Source of the DNA: Candidatus Dormiibacterota bacterium
GTDB lineage: Bacteria > Chloroflexota > Dormibacteria > Aeolococcales > Aeolococcaceae
Assembly (NCBI GenBank): GCA_003136295.1
Contig: PLDZ01000141.1
Span: 41,346-56,322 of the forward strand
Reading direction: 5' to 3'
DNA length: 14,977 nucleotides
Both the position numbers and the translations under genes were made by a program. The notes under the pieces are model-generated. The model saw nothing but the letters and a program-made list of their open reading frames with translations, did no database searches and was not told the DNA's origin. Positions 6,747-13,801 of the stretch are shown one piece after another (position 1 is the stretch's first letter; the number at the start of each line of letters is the position of its first letter).

Positions 6747-7241
6747 CTACAGCGACTCCGCCCACGCGACGACGACGCCCCAGACGATCGCCCATGCCGC
6801 GAGCACCGAGACCCATTGCCATCCTGAGACGTGCGGGGCGCGTCCTCGCCCCCGGGCCACCGCGAACCACGCGGCCGTCTCCTTGTCGAGCAGGCGCCAC
6901 ACCAGCCATGGCGCGTACCCCAGTTCGATGGCGGTCGTGAACAGCAGGCTCCCACTGAACTGACCGGTCAGAAGCATCACCAGTGACACGATGCCGACCA
7001 GCGTGATGAGCACCATCAGGCCAATCTGAACGAGGCGCAGCGAGGGGACACCGCGGCGCAACCCCTCGCCGAGTGCCAACAATCCAGCGGCCGCAACCAG
7101 GCCACCCACGATCACTGCCGGATTCGGCCTGAAGCCGAGGTTGCTTGTGGCCGAGGCGAGCGCCTGCGTGGTCAGTTGTGCGGTGAGCGCCCAGTCGAAG
7201 ACGACCGCAATCCCGAGTCCGTGGGGGCGCGGCTGTGCCAT
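6747..7241 (-). CDS. Small integral membrane protein, function unknown
   Basis: 164 residues with four to five hydrophobic segments: about 10-33 (weak), 40-60 (AVIVGGLVAAAGLLALGEGL), 69-93 (LRLVQIGLMVLITLVGIVSL), 96-118 and 141-162 (SVLAAWAIVWGVVVAW). Positively charged loops (RR, RGRGR) separate them. I do not recognise a family or any catalytic residue. It begins 24 nt after the stop of the TrpB2 gene on the same strand, so the two are probably on one transcript, but nothing in the protein links it to tryptophan metabolism. It ends 10 nt from the convergent H-box gene. Confidence 0.7.
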   Translation of the reverse strand: MAQPRPHGLGIAVVFDWALTAQLTTQALASATSNLGFRPNPAVIVGGLVAAAGLLALGEGLRRGVPSLRLVQIGLMVLITLVGIVSLVMLLTGQFSGSLLFTTAIELGYAPWLVWRLLDKETAAWFAVARGRGRAPHVSGWQWVSVLAAWAIVWGVVVAWAESL

Positions 7242-7265
7242 CGCGTCCGCGCCGGGCGTGAGCGC

Positions 7266-8633
7266 TTAGGCTGCCCCCGCGGGGACCTTCGGCAGCTCCG
7301 CAAGGGCAGTGTCGAGCCGCTCCTGCGGGAGTTCGATGTCCTGGAGCTTGCCGGCGAAATACGCGTCGTACGCGCCGAGATCGAAATGTCCGTGGCCCGA
7401 GAGGTTGAAGAGGATCACCCGCGAATCCCCGGACTCGCGTGCGGCCGCAGCCTCCTGGGCAACGGCCCGGAGCGCGTGCGACGGCTCCGGCGCGGGGAGG
7501 ATTCCCTCGCTGCGTGCAAAGCGCACCGCCTCAGCGAAGCACTCGTTCTGCTTGTACGCGCGGGCTTCGATGAAGCCGCTCTTGACGAGCAGGCACAGTG
7601 ACGGCGCATCGCCGTGGTAGCGCAGGCCGCCGGCATGGATGCTGTCAGGAATGAAGTTGTGGCCGAGCGTGTACATCGGCACCACCGGCCCCATGCCCGC
7701 GGTGTCGCCGAAGTCGTATGCGTAGAGACCGCGGGTGAGGGTCGGGCAGGCCGCGGGCTCTGCGGCGATGAATCGCGTGTTGGTCTTCCCGGCGAGACGG
7801 TCGGCGAGGAACGGGTACGCCAGCCCGGCGAAGTTCGAGCCACCGCCAACACATCCGATAACGACGTCGGGATAGGCGTCGGCCATCTCCATCTGCTTCT
7901 GGGCCTCCTGGCCGATGACGGTCTGGTGGAGCAGGACGTGGTTGACCACCGAGCCGAGCGAGTAGTGGCTGTCGTCACGGGTTGCAGCGTCTTCGACCGC
8001 CTCGGAGATCGCGATTCCGAGGCTTCCCGGCGACTCGGGCTCTCTGGCGAGCATGCTCCGCCCGAACTCGGTCCGATCGGTCGGGGACGGAAGCACCTGC
8101 GCGCCCCAGGTTTCCATGAGCGCGCGCCGGTAGGGCTTCTGCTCGTACGAGACCTTGACCATGTAGACCATCACCTCGAGGCCGAACAGGCCACCCGCGA
8201 AGGCGAGTGCCGATCCCCATTGCCCGGCGCCGGTCTCGGTGGTCAGACGCTTGATGCCCTCCTCGGCGTTGTAGTACGCCTGCGCAACGGCCGTGTTGGG
8301 CTTGTGCGAGCCTGCCGGGGAGGTGCCCTCGTACTTGTAGAAGATCCTCGCCGGGGTGTCGAGCGCCTTCTCGAGACCCGTGGCGCGATAGAGGGGCGTT
8401 GGACGCCACATCTTGTAGATGTCCCGGACCCGATCCGGGATCTCGATCCAGCGCTCGGTCGACACCTCCTGCCCGATGATCGCCATGGGGAAGATCGGGG
8501 TCAGGTCGGGCGGCGTCAGCGGCTCGAGCGTCCGTGGGCTCAGAAACGCGCCGAGGGGCTCAGGGATGTCGGCGAGGATGTTGTACCAGTGCGACGGCAG
8601 TTCGTCTTCCGTCAGCAAGAACTTCGTTGTCAT
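7266..8633 (-). CDS. trpB: Tryptophan synthase beta chain, TrpB2 type
   Basis: 455 residues from ATG 8633, with AGAGGTGG about 7 nt upstream; the frame stays open to 8912, but the conserved protein starts here. It is a PLP enzyme that joins indole and serine (or a related donor) to make tryptophan. Visible motifs: RPTPLYRATGLE (77-88), the PLP lysine in SPAGSHKPNTA (K111), ETGAGQWGSALA (133-144), SPGSLGIAISEA (201-212) and the phosphate-binding GGGSN (263-267). The long N-terminal section before RPTPL and the overall length mark the TrpB2 subgroup, which usually works without TrpA. Consistent with this, no trpA or other trp gene is nearby. TrpB2 enzymes are thought to salvage indole or supplement TrpB1; the exact donor substrate here is not known. 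It diverges from xth. Confidence 0.93.
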   Translation of the reverse strand: MTTKFLLTEDELPSHWYNILADIPEPLGAFLSPRTLEPLTPPDLTPIFPMAIIGQEVSTERWIEIPDRVRDIYKMWRPTPLYRATGLEKALDTPARIFYKYEGTSPAGSHKPNTAVAQAYYNAEEGIKRLTTETGAGQWGSALAFAGGLFGLEVMVYMVKVSYEQKPYRRALMETWGAQVLPSPTDRTEFGRSMLAREPESPGSLGIAISEAVEDAATRDDSHYSLGSVVNHVLLHQTVIGQEAQKQMEMADAYPDVVIGCVGGGSNFAGLAYPFLADRLAGKTNTRFIAAEPAACPTLTRGLYAYDFGDTAGMGPVVPMYTLGHNFIPDSIHAGGLRYHGDAPSLCLLVKSGFIEARAYKQNECFAEAVRFARSEGILPAPEPSHALRAVAQEAAAARESGDSRVILFNLSGHGHFDLGAYDAYFAGKLQDIELPQERLDTALAELPKVPAGAA

Positions 8634-8671
8634 GCATTCCACCTCTGCCAATCGCTCTGACGCTGGAGGTG

Positions 8672-8677
8672 AGGATA
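8672..8677 (-). promoter_or_regulatory. Possible -10 box for trpB2
   Basis: The minus strand reads TATCCT (complement of 8672-8677), a TANNNT match placed to give a leader of about 32 nt before ATG 8633 that includes the AGAGGTGG ribosome site. No good -35 is seen. Confidence 0.3.
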
Positions 8678-8701
8678 CGCCGCGTGCCGCACCGCCGACC
8701 C

Positions 8702-8707
8702 TATCCT
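8702..8707 (+). promoter_or_regulatory. Possible -10 box of a leaderless xth transcript
   Basis: TATCCT ends 6 nt before ATG 8714, so a transcript from this box would begin at or next to the start codon. There is no Shine-Dalgarno sequence before the ATG, as expected for a leaderless message, which is common in actinobacteria. The -35 region is weak. Confidence 0.35.
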
Positions 8708-8713
8708 TGGCCG

Positions 8714-9493
8714 ATGCGCCTGGCCACGTGGAATGTGAACTCCGTCGTTGCGCGGCTGCCCCGTCTGGTTGAGTGGCTCGAGTCAAGCAGTCCCGACGTC
8801 CTGTGCCTGCAGGAAACCAAGATTGCCGATGACGCCTTTCCCCGCGCGGAGGTCGAAGCGCTCGGCTACGAGGTCGCGCTGCACGGTGACGGACGCTGGA
8901 ACGGGGTCGCAATCATCTCCCGCGCCGGCCTGGTGGACGTGGCTCGAGGCTTTGACGGTGAGCCCGGGTTTCCCGCAGCTGAGGCGCGAGCGATGAGCGC
9001 GACCTGCGGGGGACTGCGGGTCTGGTCAGTCTATGTGCCCAATGGGCGTGCTCTCGACAGCGACCACTACCCGTACAAGCTGAACTGGCTCGGGGCTTTG
9101 CGTCTCGCGTTGCTCGCGGCGCAGACGACGTCGCCACCGCTGGTCGTGTGCGGTGATTTCAATATCGCACCGAGTGACGAGGACGTCTGGGATCCTGCCG
9201 CGTTCATCGGGTCGACCCATGTCAGCGCCCCGGAGCGCGAAGCGCTCGCGGCGCTGGTCAGCCTCGGGCTCGACGACATCCGCCCGCGCGCCATCAAGGG
9301 ACGCCCGTTCACGTACTGGGACTACCGCGCCGGCAACTTCCACAAGGGCCTCGGCATGCGCATCGACCTCGTCCTCCTGGACCATGCGGTCACACCCGCC
9401 ATCACCGACGCGTACATCGATCGCGACGCGCGCAAGGGGACGTTGCCGTCAGACCACGCACCACTGGTGGTTGACCTCGACTGGCCGCGATAA
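8714..9493 (+). CDS. xth: Exodeoxyribonuclease III / AP endonuclease
   Basis: 259 residues from ATG 8714. The frame is open upstream to 8534, but the conserved domain begins MRLATWNVNSV. It belongs to the ExoIII/APE1 family of base-excision-repair nucleases: it cuts the backbone at abasic sites and trims 3' ends with Mg2+. All the active-site marks are present: N7 (WNVNS), E34 (LQETK), Y107-P109-N110 (VYVPNG), D148 and N150 (GDFNIAP), the aromatic strand TYWDYR, the RIDLVL strand, and the C-terminal SDHAPL with D247 and H248. The length is typical. It is divergently oriented to trpB2 with 80 nt between starts, and convergent with the OsmC gene. Confidence 0.95.
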   Translation: MRLATWNVNSVVARLPRLVEWLESSSPDVLCLQETKIADDAFPRAEVEALGYEVALHGDGRWNGVAIISRAGLVDVARGFDGEPGFPAAEARAMSATCGGLRVWSVYVPNGRALDSDHYPYKLNWLGALRLALLAAQTTSPPLVVCGDFNIAPSDEDVWDPAAFIGSTHVSAPEREALAALVSLGLDDIRPRAIKGRPFTYWDYRAGNFHKGLGMRIDLVLLDHAVTPAITDAYIDRDARKGTLPSDHAPLVVDLDWPR

Positions 9494-9512
9494 CGGCCTC
9501 ATCGGGATCAGC

Positions 9513-9527
9513 GCGCCGGCCCGGCGC
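9513..9527. terminator. Palindrome between convergent xth and OsmC genes
   Basis: GCGCCGG (9513-9519) and CCGGCGC (9521-9527) form a near-perfect palindrome located 20 nt past the xth stop. It touches the last base of the OsmC gene. It could act as a two-way terminator; there is no T-tract on either side. Confidence 0.4.
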
Positions 9528-9955
9528 TACAGCTCCAGGGTCGCCTCGGCGGTGATCGGTACCGCCGCAAGCGCCTTCGACACCGGGCAATTCGCCTTGG
9601 CATCCTCGACGGCCGCGGTGAACACGGACGCATCCATGCCCGGGACCTTCCCTTTGACTGTGAGATGAATGGCGGTAATGCCCTCGGGGACTGCGAACGT
9701 GACCCTCGCGGTGGTGTCGAGCCGATCCGGAGGGTGACCGGCGCCGGCCAATCCGTTGGCGAGTGCCATCGACAGGCAGCTCGCATGGGCCGCGGCGATC
9801 AGTTCCTCGGGGCTCGTACCACTGGCGCGCGATTCAGCCCGCTGATTCCAGGTGATCGCGAGTTCCGGGAACGCGCCGCTCGCCGGGCGAACCGTGCCTT
9901 TCCCACTGACGAGGTCGCCTCCCCAGGTTGCGCTGGCGCTGCTTTCGACGGTCAT
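9527..9955 (-). CDS. OsmC/Ohr-family peroxiredoxin
   Basis: 142 residues from ATG 9955, with AAGGAG 6 nt upstream. OsmC proteins are small dimeric thiol peroxidases that reduce organic hydroperoxides. The two catalytic cysteines are present: C60 in AAAHASCLSMAL and C123 in AKANCPVSKAL. The Arg39/Glu50 pair that activates the peroxidatic cysteine is in place (QRAES, SPEE). The N-terminal SASATWGGDLVSGKGTV and the SGTSPEELIAAAHA block are typical of the OsmC branch rather than Ohr. A promoter-like sequence lies directly upstream. Together with the mycothiol-linked dehydrogenase nearby it adds to the thiol/oxidant stress theme, though it is a separate transcript. Confidence 0.92.
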   Translation of the reverse strand: MTVESSASATWGGDLVSGKGTVRPASGAFPELAITWNQRAESRASGTSPEELIAAAHASCLSMALANGLAGAGHPPDRLDTTARVTFAVPEGITAIHLTVKGKVPGMDASVFTAAVEDAKANCPVSKALAAVPITAEATLEL

Positions 9956-9981
9956 GCGAGGCTCCTTTCCACGAACGCAAA

Positions 9982-9987
9982 AAGATA
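9982..9987 (-). promoter_or_regulatory. Probable -10 box of the OsmC gene
   Basis: The minus strand reads TATCTT (complement of 9982-9987), giving a start near 9975 and a leader of about 20 nt with the AAGGAG site. Just upstream on the same strand is a short direct repeat, CTGAGT...GCTGAGT, inside the -35 to -10 spacer, which could be a regulator site. No good -35 is seen. Confidence 0.4.
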
Positions 9988-10030
9988 GGACTCAGCCTAC
10001 TCAGAGTGATCGATCCGCCGCTTGGCGCGA

Positions 10031-10068
10031 CCCATCGTGGACGGAACGCGCGGAGCCGCCCCGATGGG
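10031..10068 (-). terminator. Inverted repeat downstream of the Flp pilin gene
   Basis: CCCATCG (10031-10037) pairs with CGATGGG (10062-10068) around a 24-nt GC-rich loop. It lies 36 nt past the pilin stop in the transcription direction, and there is no T-tract. It may end the pilin transcript or be a regulatory site upstream of the OsmC promoter. Confidence 0.3.
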
Positions 10069-10103
10069 ATGGCGTCGTTCGCCCCGCTCCGCCGGTGGTG
10101 CGG

Positions 10104-10316
10104 CTATCGGGCCAGTCCGTTGCTGATGTTCGAGAACACGTTGTTCACCTGCTTGCCCACAAGCTGCAGGACCACGATCACGACGATCGCGATCAACACG
10201 AGGATGAGAGCGTATTCGACCATGCCCTGGCCGTCATCGTCGCTCCTCGCCGCGCGGGCAACGCATTCAGTCGCGCGCAGGTAGAGCGAGCCGAGCGCGC
10301 GGTATGGGTCCGCCAT
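10104..10316 (-). CDS. Flp/Fap-type pilin precursor
   Basis: 70 residues from ATG 10316; the frame is open further upstream, but that extension is Arg/Pro-rich and unlike a pilin leader. Residues 26-35 (DDDGQGMVEY) hold the prepilin-peptidase site: cleavage after G29 puts Glu at +5 and Tyr at +6 of the mature pilin, as in Flp pilins. A long hydrophobic helix follows (ALILVLIAIVVIVVLQLVG) with a short polar tail (KQVNNVFSNISNGLAR). The leader of 29 residues is within the family range. Flp pilins polymerise into Tad pili for adhesion, which need a peptidase, an ATPase and membrane platform proteins. None of these is in the window, so they must be encoded elsewhere or the gene is orphaned. Confidence 0.85.
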   Translation of the reverse strand: MADPYRALGSLYLRATECVARAARSDDDGQGMVEYALILVLIAIVVIVVLQLVGKQVNNVFSNISNGLAR

Positions 10317-10404
10317 GCCTAGGTGGTAGGTGGCGCAGGTGCGGGAGCCGATGACGGTCCGGTCACGCCGTCCTTCCAGTTCGCTTCGCGTCCCTGGGTT
10401 CAGT

Positions 10405-10423
10405 GCTGCCCGATTCGGGCAGC
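10405..10423 (-). terminator. Strong hairpin ending the mscR-aldo/keto reductase unit
   Basis: GCTGCCCG (10405-10412) and CGGGCAGC (10416-10423) form a perfect 8-bp stem with a 3-nt loop. It begins 14 nt after the aldo/keto reductase stop and lies before the pilin gene. No T-tract follows, but the stem is compact and GC-rich. Confidence 0.55.
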
Positions 10424-10437
10424 GCGGGCCTCCTGGA

Positions 10438-11406
10438 TCAGGCGTCGACCCGTGCCAGGTACCCCTGGGCGCCGCGTGCTCCGGCGACACTGTCCGGCGA
10501 CGCAACAGCGTCGATCTCGCGGAGGTCGTCGGCGCTCAGGATCACATCGGCGGCGGCGGCGTTTGCCTCGACGTTCTCGCGCCTGCGTGTTCCAGGGATA
10601 GGAACGACGTCGCCGCCCTGATGGAGCACCCATGCGAGCGCGAGTTGCGCCGCGCTGATGCTGTGGCGACGCGCGATCTCCTCGAGGCGACCCACGACCC
10701 GGATGTTGTGGTCGAAGTTCTCCTCCTGCCAGCGGGGGACGCTCCGCCGCCAGTCGTCGGGGGGGATGTCCTCGAGGCGCTGGAACCGACCGGTCAGCAG
10801 CCCGCGACCGAGCGGACTGTACGCGACGAACCCGATGCCGAGCTCACGTGTCGTCGGCAGGATCGCCTCCTCCGGCTCGCGACTGAACATCGAGTACTCG
10901 GTCTGAAGTGCCGTGATCGGGTGCGTGGCATGGGCGCGCCGGATCGTCTCCGGCGCAGCCTCGGAGAGCCCGAGGTAACGAACCAGCCCGGCCGAGACCA
11001 AATCGGCCATTGCGCCAACGGTTTCCTCGATCGGCGTTGAGGGGTCCACCCGGTGGAGGTAGTAGAGGTCGACGTACTCGGTGCCCAGGCGCGCCAGGCT
11101 GGCTTCGAGCGCCGGGCGGACCTTGTCACGCTTGCCGAGGCCGGCATCACCGCCACCGCCGAACTTGGTGGCGAGCACCACGTCGGCCCGGCGACCGGAG
11201 ATTGCTCGCCCAACGACCTCTTCGCTGTGCCCGGAGCCGTAGATGTTGGCGGTGTCGATGAACGTGACTCCGAGCTCGAGGGCACGGGCGATCGTCGCTG
11301 CCGAGTCCGCGTCGTCGGCGTCACCGTAGACGCCGGCGAAGCTCATCGCGCCGAGTCCGACTGCCGAGACCATCGGTCCGTCCGTGCCGAGGCGGCGATG
11401 CTGCAT
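10438..11406 (-). CDS. Aldo/keto reductase
   Basis: 322 residues from ATG 11406, with TGGAGGA about 6 nt upstream. It is an NADPH-dependent TIM-barrel oxidoreductase acting on aldehydes or ketones. The catalytic tetrad is complete: D51 and Y56 (FIDTANIYGSGHSEEVVG), K81 (LATKFG) and H118 (LYYLHRVD). The C-terminal cofactor clamp is visible as VPIPGTRRRENVEAN. The pattern YLGLSEA...YSMFSRE...YSPLGRGLLTGRF is that of the AKR13/YghZ-like group of general aldehyde reductases. It starts 22 nt after the stop of the mycothiol-dependent dehydrogenase gene and is likely on the same transcript, so a role in removing reactive aldehydes is reasonable. The natural substrate cannot be given. Confidence 0.93.
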   Translation of the reverse strand: MQHRRLGTDGPMVSAVGLGAMSFAGVYGDADDADSAATIARALELGVTFIDTANIYGSGHSEEVVGRAISGRRADVVLATKFGGGGDAGLGKRDKVRPALEASLARLGTEYVDLYYLHRVDPSTPIEETVGAMADLVSAGLVRYLGLSEAAPETIRRAHATHPITALQTEYSMFSREPEEAILPTTRELGIGFVAYSPLGRGLLTGRFQRLEDIPPDDWRRSVPRWQEENFDHNIRVVGRLEEIARRHSISAAQLALAWVLHQGGDVVPIPGTRRRENVEANAAAADVILSADDLREIDAVASPDSVAGARGAQGYLARVDA

Positions 11407-11428
11407 GGCGATCCTCCAGGCGTCCAGG

Positions 11429-12526
11429 TCAGCGCGGTGCGAACACCACCACCGACCGCAGGACTTCGCTGTTCACGATCTTGCGAAATGCGTCCTCAAC
11501 GTCGTTAACGGTGATGATCTCCGAAACGAAGCCGTCGAGGTCGAGCCGTCCCTTCTCATACATGTCGATGAGCACCGGGAAATCGCGTGTCGGCAGGCAG
11601 TCGCCATACCACGACGATCGCATCGACCCGCCGCGTCCGAACACTTCCGACATGGGCAGCTCGACGGTCATTCCCTGCGCCGGCGGGACGCCGACATTGA
11701 CCAGTCGCCCCGCATGGTCGCGTGCCAGGAACGCCTGCAGATAGGTCTCGGGCCGTCCCACCGCATCGATGACCAGGTCCGCGCCAAACCCACCGGTGAG
11801 CGCGCGGATGGCGTCGACGGGGTCGTGCTGGGTGGCGTCGACCGTATGGGTTGCCCCGAAGCGCCGGGCCCACTCGAGCTTTCGCTCGACGACATCGACG
11901 CCGATCACCGTGCGCGCGCCCCCGATCGACGCGCCCGCAATCGCGGCGTTGCCGACGCCGCCGCATCCGATGACCGCAACCGAGTCGCCGGGCATGACGG
12001 CGCCGGTGTTGACCGCGGCTCCGTAGCCGGCCATCACACCGCATCCGATGAGCGCCGCAGCCTCCCTGCGGGCGTTCGGGTCCACCTTCACCGCCTGTCG
12101 CGAGTGGACCAGGCACAGCTCGGCGAAGGCGCCGATGCCGAGTGCGGCGGTCAGCTCGGTTCCATCGTCAAGGGTCATGTGCTGCCGGGCGTTCTGGCTG
12201 TCGAAGCAGTACCACGGCCGTCCGCGCAGGCAACTCCGGCAGGTGCCGCAGGGAGCTCGCCAAGCGATGACCACGACGTCACCCCGCGCGACGTTGGTGA
12301 CTCCGGTGCCGACGGCTTCCACGCGCCCGGCGGCCTCATGCCCCAGGAGGAAGGGGAATGCGTCACCGATGCCACCCTCGCGGTAATGCAGGTCGGTATG
12401 GCAGACGCCGCATGCCTCGACGCGGATGAGCGCCTCGTCCGGTCCGGGGTCGGGGACGTGCACGGTCACGACCTCGACGGGCGCACCGCGTTTGCGCGCG
12501 ACCACGCCGCGAACCTCATGGGGCAT
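11429..12526 (-). CDS. mscR: S-(hydroxymethyl)mycothiol dehydrogenase (formaldehyde dehydrogenase)
   Basis: 365 residues from ATG 12526, with GAGGAG about 7 nt upstream. It is a zinc alcohol dehydrogenase that oxidises the formaldehyde-mycothiol adduct with NAD. Catalytic zinc ligands: C42 (CGVCHTDLHYREGGI), H63-E64 (LLGHEAAG) and C162 (LIGCGVMAG). The structural zinc has all four cysteines, C93, C96, C99 and C107. The NAD fold shows VIGCGGVG (185-192) and D211. Long stretches (MTLDDGTELTAALGIGAFAE, DAVGRPETY, SSWYGDCLPTRDFP) agree with remembered mycobacterial MscR sequences, which sets it apart from glutathione-dependent class III enzymes. In mycobacteria a metallo-hydrolase gene often follows; here an aldo/keto reductase follows after 22 nt. 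The assignment implies a mycothiol-making host. Confidence 0.9.
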   Translation of the reverse strand: MPHEVRGVVARKRGAPVEVVTVHVPDPGPDEALIRVEACGVCHTDLHYREGGIGDAFPFLLGHEAAGRVEAVGTGVTNVARGDVVVIAWRAPCGTCRSCLRGRPWYCFDSQNARQHMTLDDGTELTAALGIGAFAELCLVHSRQAVKVDPNARREAAALIGCGVMAGYGAAVNTGAVMPGDSVAVIGCGGVGNAAIAGASIGGARTVIGVDVVERKLEWARRFGATHTVDATQHDPVDAIRALTGGFGADLVIDAVGRPETYLQAFLARDHAGRLVNVGVPPAQGMTVELPMSEVFGRGGSMRSSWYGDCLPTRDFPVLIDMYEKGRLDLDGFVSEIITVNDVEDAFRKIVNSEVLRSVVVFAPR

Positions 12527-12569
12527 GTCAGCGCTCCTCGCGTTCCGATGGACGGCGACTCGATCGACG

Positions 12570-12575
12570 ACTCTA
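12570..12575 (-). promoter_or_regulatory. Possible -10 box of mscR
   Basis: The minus strand reads TAGAGT (complement of 12570-12575) within the 92-nt gap before mscR, giving a leader of roughly 36 nt. A small GGCG/CGCC hairpin (12590-12601) between it and the hemerythrin stop could end the upstream transcript. No good -35 is seen. Confidence 0.28.
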
Positions 12576-12618
12576 CGATTTCGACTCCGCGGCGAACGCC
12601 GTCAGATCGGTCGGGGCG

Positions 12619-13134
12619 TCAGGGCCACTCCTCCCAGCTGCGCATCGTCAAGGCGATCGAGTCCTCCTCGAAAGCGAGGTGGGCGAGGAGATCTTCCTCG
12701 AGCCGTCCCAACGCGGTCACGAGACGCTGGCGAGCGGGGTTCGCTGTTGTGTCGTCGAGCTCACTGGCCGACTCCTCGACGTCGTCGAGCAGGCTGGAGA
12801 TTGCGCGATGATCCGCCTCGAGCTTGTCGACGACCGCGGAGAGCTCCGGGTTGGAGCGGCGCAGCGCGGGAAACATGTCCGCGTCCTCATGCCCATGGTG
12901 CGCATGCACGACCCTGCAGTGGTACAGGCAGTTGACCTGCAACGTCCAGAGGGGGCTTCGCGTCCGCAGGGCAGCGATCTGCTCGGAGATCTCCGCCGCC
13001 TCGGCGCCTGCGGCAATCTCGGCCGCCAGGTCGCGGCACACCGCAAGGTCACTGCGCAGCATCTGATGAATGAGCTTGAGCTGCCGGTGCATGAGCACCC
13101 CGAACGCGGTCTCGCCGTTGCCCCTGGCGGTCAT
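12619..13134 (-). CDS. Hemerythrin-like (HHE) domain protein
   Basis: 171 residues from ATG 13134, with only 1 nt between the HAD stop and this start, so coupled translation is likely. The pattern fits a four-helix hemerythrin bundle with a di-iron site: H23 (LKLIHQMLRSDL), H79/H80 and E83 (HAHHGHEDADMFPAL), H109 (LEADHRAI), and H152 with E156 (LLAHLAFEEDS). The HHGHEDADMFP block is typical of bacterial cation-binding HHE proteins, which bind or sense oxygen, nitric oxide or peroxide, or store iron. It has no second domain. It sits between a sugar-type HAD phosphatase and the mycothiol-dependent dehydrogenase; the stress link fits the latter better, but its tight spacing is with the former. 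Confidence 0.87.
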   Translation of the reverse strand: MTARGNGETAFGVLMHRQLKLIHQMLRSDLAVCRDLAAEIAAGAEAAEISEQIAALRTRSPLWTLQVNCLYHCRVVHAHHGHEDADMFPALRRSNPELSAVVDKLEADHRAISSLLDDVEESASELDDTTANPARQRLVTALGRLEEDLLAHLAFEEDSIALTMRSWEEWP

Positions 13135-13135
13135 G

Positions 13136-13801
13136 TCAGAGCAGTCGCGCCCGCCGCAGGGCGTCCTCGACGCCGCTGATGTCCTTGATCAGATAGCTGG
13201 GATTGGCGCGCGCGAGGATGTCCTTGTCGCGGATGCCCGAGCTCGCTGCAATGGAGAGGTAGCCGAGTGCGTTCGCAGCCGCCACGTCGGCCTCGGTGTC
13301 GCCGATGACGACGGCAGGGTCGTCGGGGGGCACCGTCTTCCGGATCAGCCGCGCTTTCTGAAACGCCGGGTCACTCCCCGCCGGTGCAGTTTCGATCGCC
13401 TCGAAAAAGGGTGTGAGGGCAAAGACGGCGAGCTGCGCCCGCAACGCTGTTGCCGAGGAGCGGAGCGACACGAGCGTGCAGCGAAAGGTCGTCACCAGCC
13501 GTGTCAGCACTGGGATGGTCTCCGGGAACAGAACGTCGAATCCGAGGTTGTCGGGAAGCTCGATGAGGTCCACGAAGGTCGCCTCAAAGCCGGCGACCTG
13601 CGATTCGTCGAGACCGCTCTGGCCAAGGATCTCCTGCCATCCGGTGCCCTGTCGCTTCAGCTGCCAGTAGGCGGCACGAGCCAACGGCTGACCGCCGAGC
13701 GATTCGCAGACCGTGCTGTAGACGTGATGGTGTCGCGCCGACACGTCGAGCAGGGTTCCGTCGAGATCAAAGACGAGCGTCGGCGGCCGCTGCCCTGGCA
13801 A
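13136..13801 (-). CDS. HAD-superfamily phosphatase
   Basis: 221 residues from TTG 13801, chosen because GGAGGAG lies a few bases upstream and the HAD motif follows directly; no ATG or GTG fits. The start lies inside the last 35 nt of the epimerase gene, in another frame. Motif I is VFDLDGTLLD with nucleophile D12 and acid D14. Motif II is LVSLRSS (S112), motif III is K149, and motif IV is VVIGDTEADV with D168 and D172. A helical cap lies between residues about 20 and 95 (C1 type, as in phosphoglycolate phosphatase-like enzymes). S-L-R at motif II is slightly unusual compared with the common S/T-N. By context with epimerase and ATP-grasp genes it may dephosphorylate a sugar or related phosphate intermediate; this is inference. 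Confidence 0.85.
   Translation of the reverse strand: MPGQRPPTLVFDLDGTLLDVSARHHHVYSTVCESLGGQPLARAAYWQLKRQGTGWQEILGQSGLDESQVAGFEATFVDLIELPDNLGFDVLFPETIPVLTRLVTTFRCTLVSLRSSATALRAQLAVFALTPFFEAIETAPAGSDPAFQKARLIRKTVPPDDPAVVIGDTEADVAAANALGYLSIAASSGIRDKDILARANPSYLIKDISGVEDALRRARLL

Noticed and set aside
8634..8912. N-terminal extension of the TrpB2 frame
   Set aside because: Arg-rich, overlaps the xth start region, and the ribosome site lies directly before ATG 8633.
11384..12811. 475-residue plus-strand frame
   Set aside because: Runs antisense to mscR and part of the hemerythrin gene, both of which have full catalytic motifs on the minus strand.
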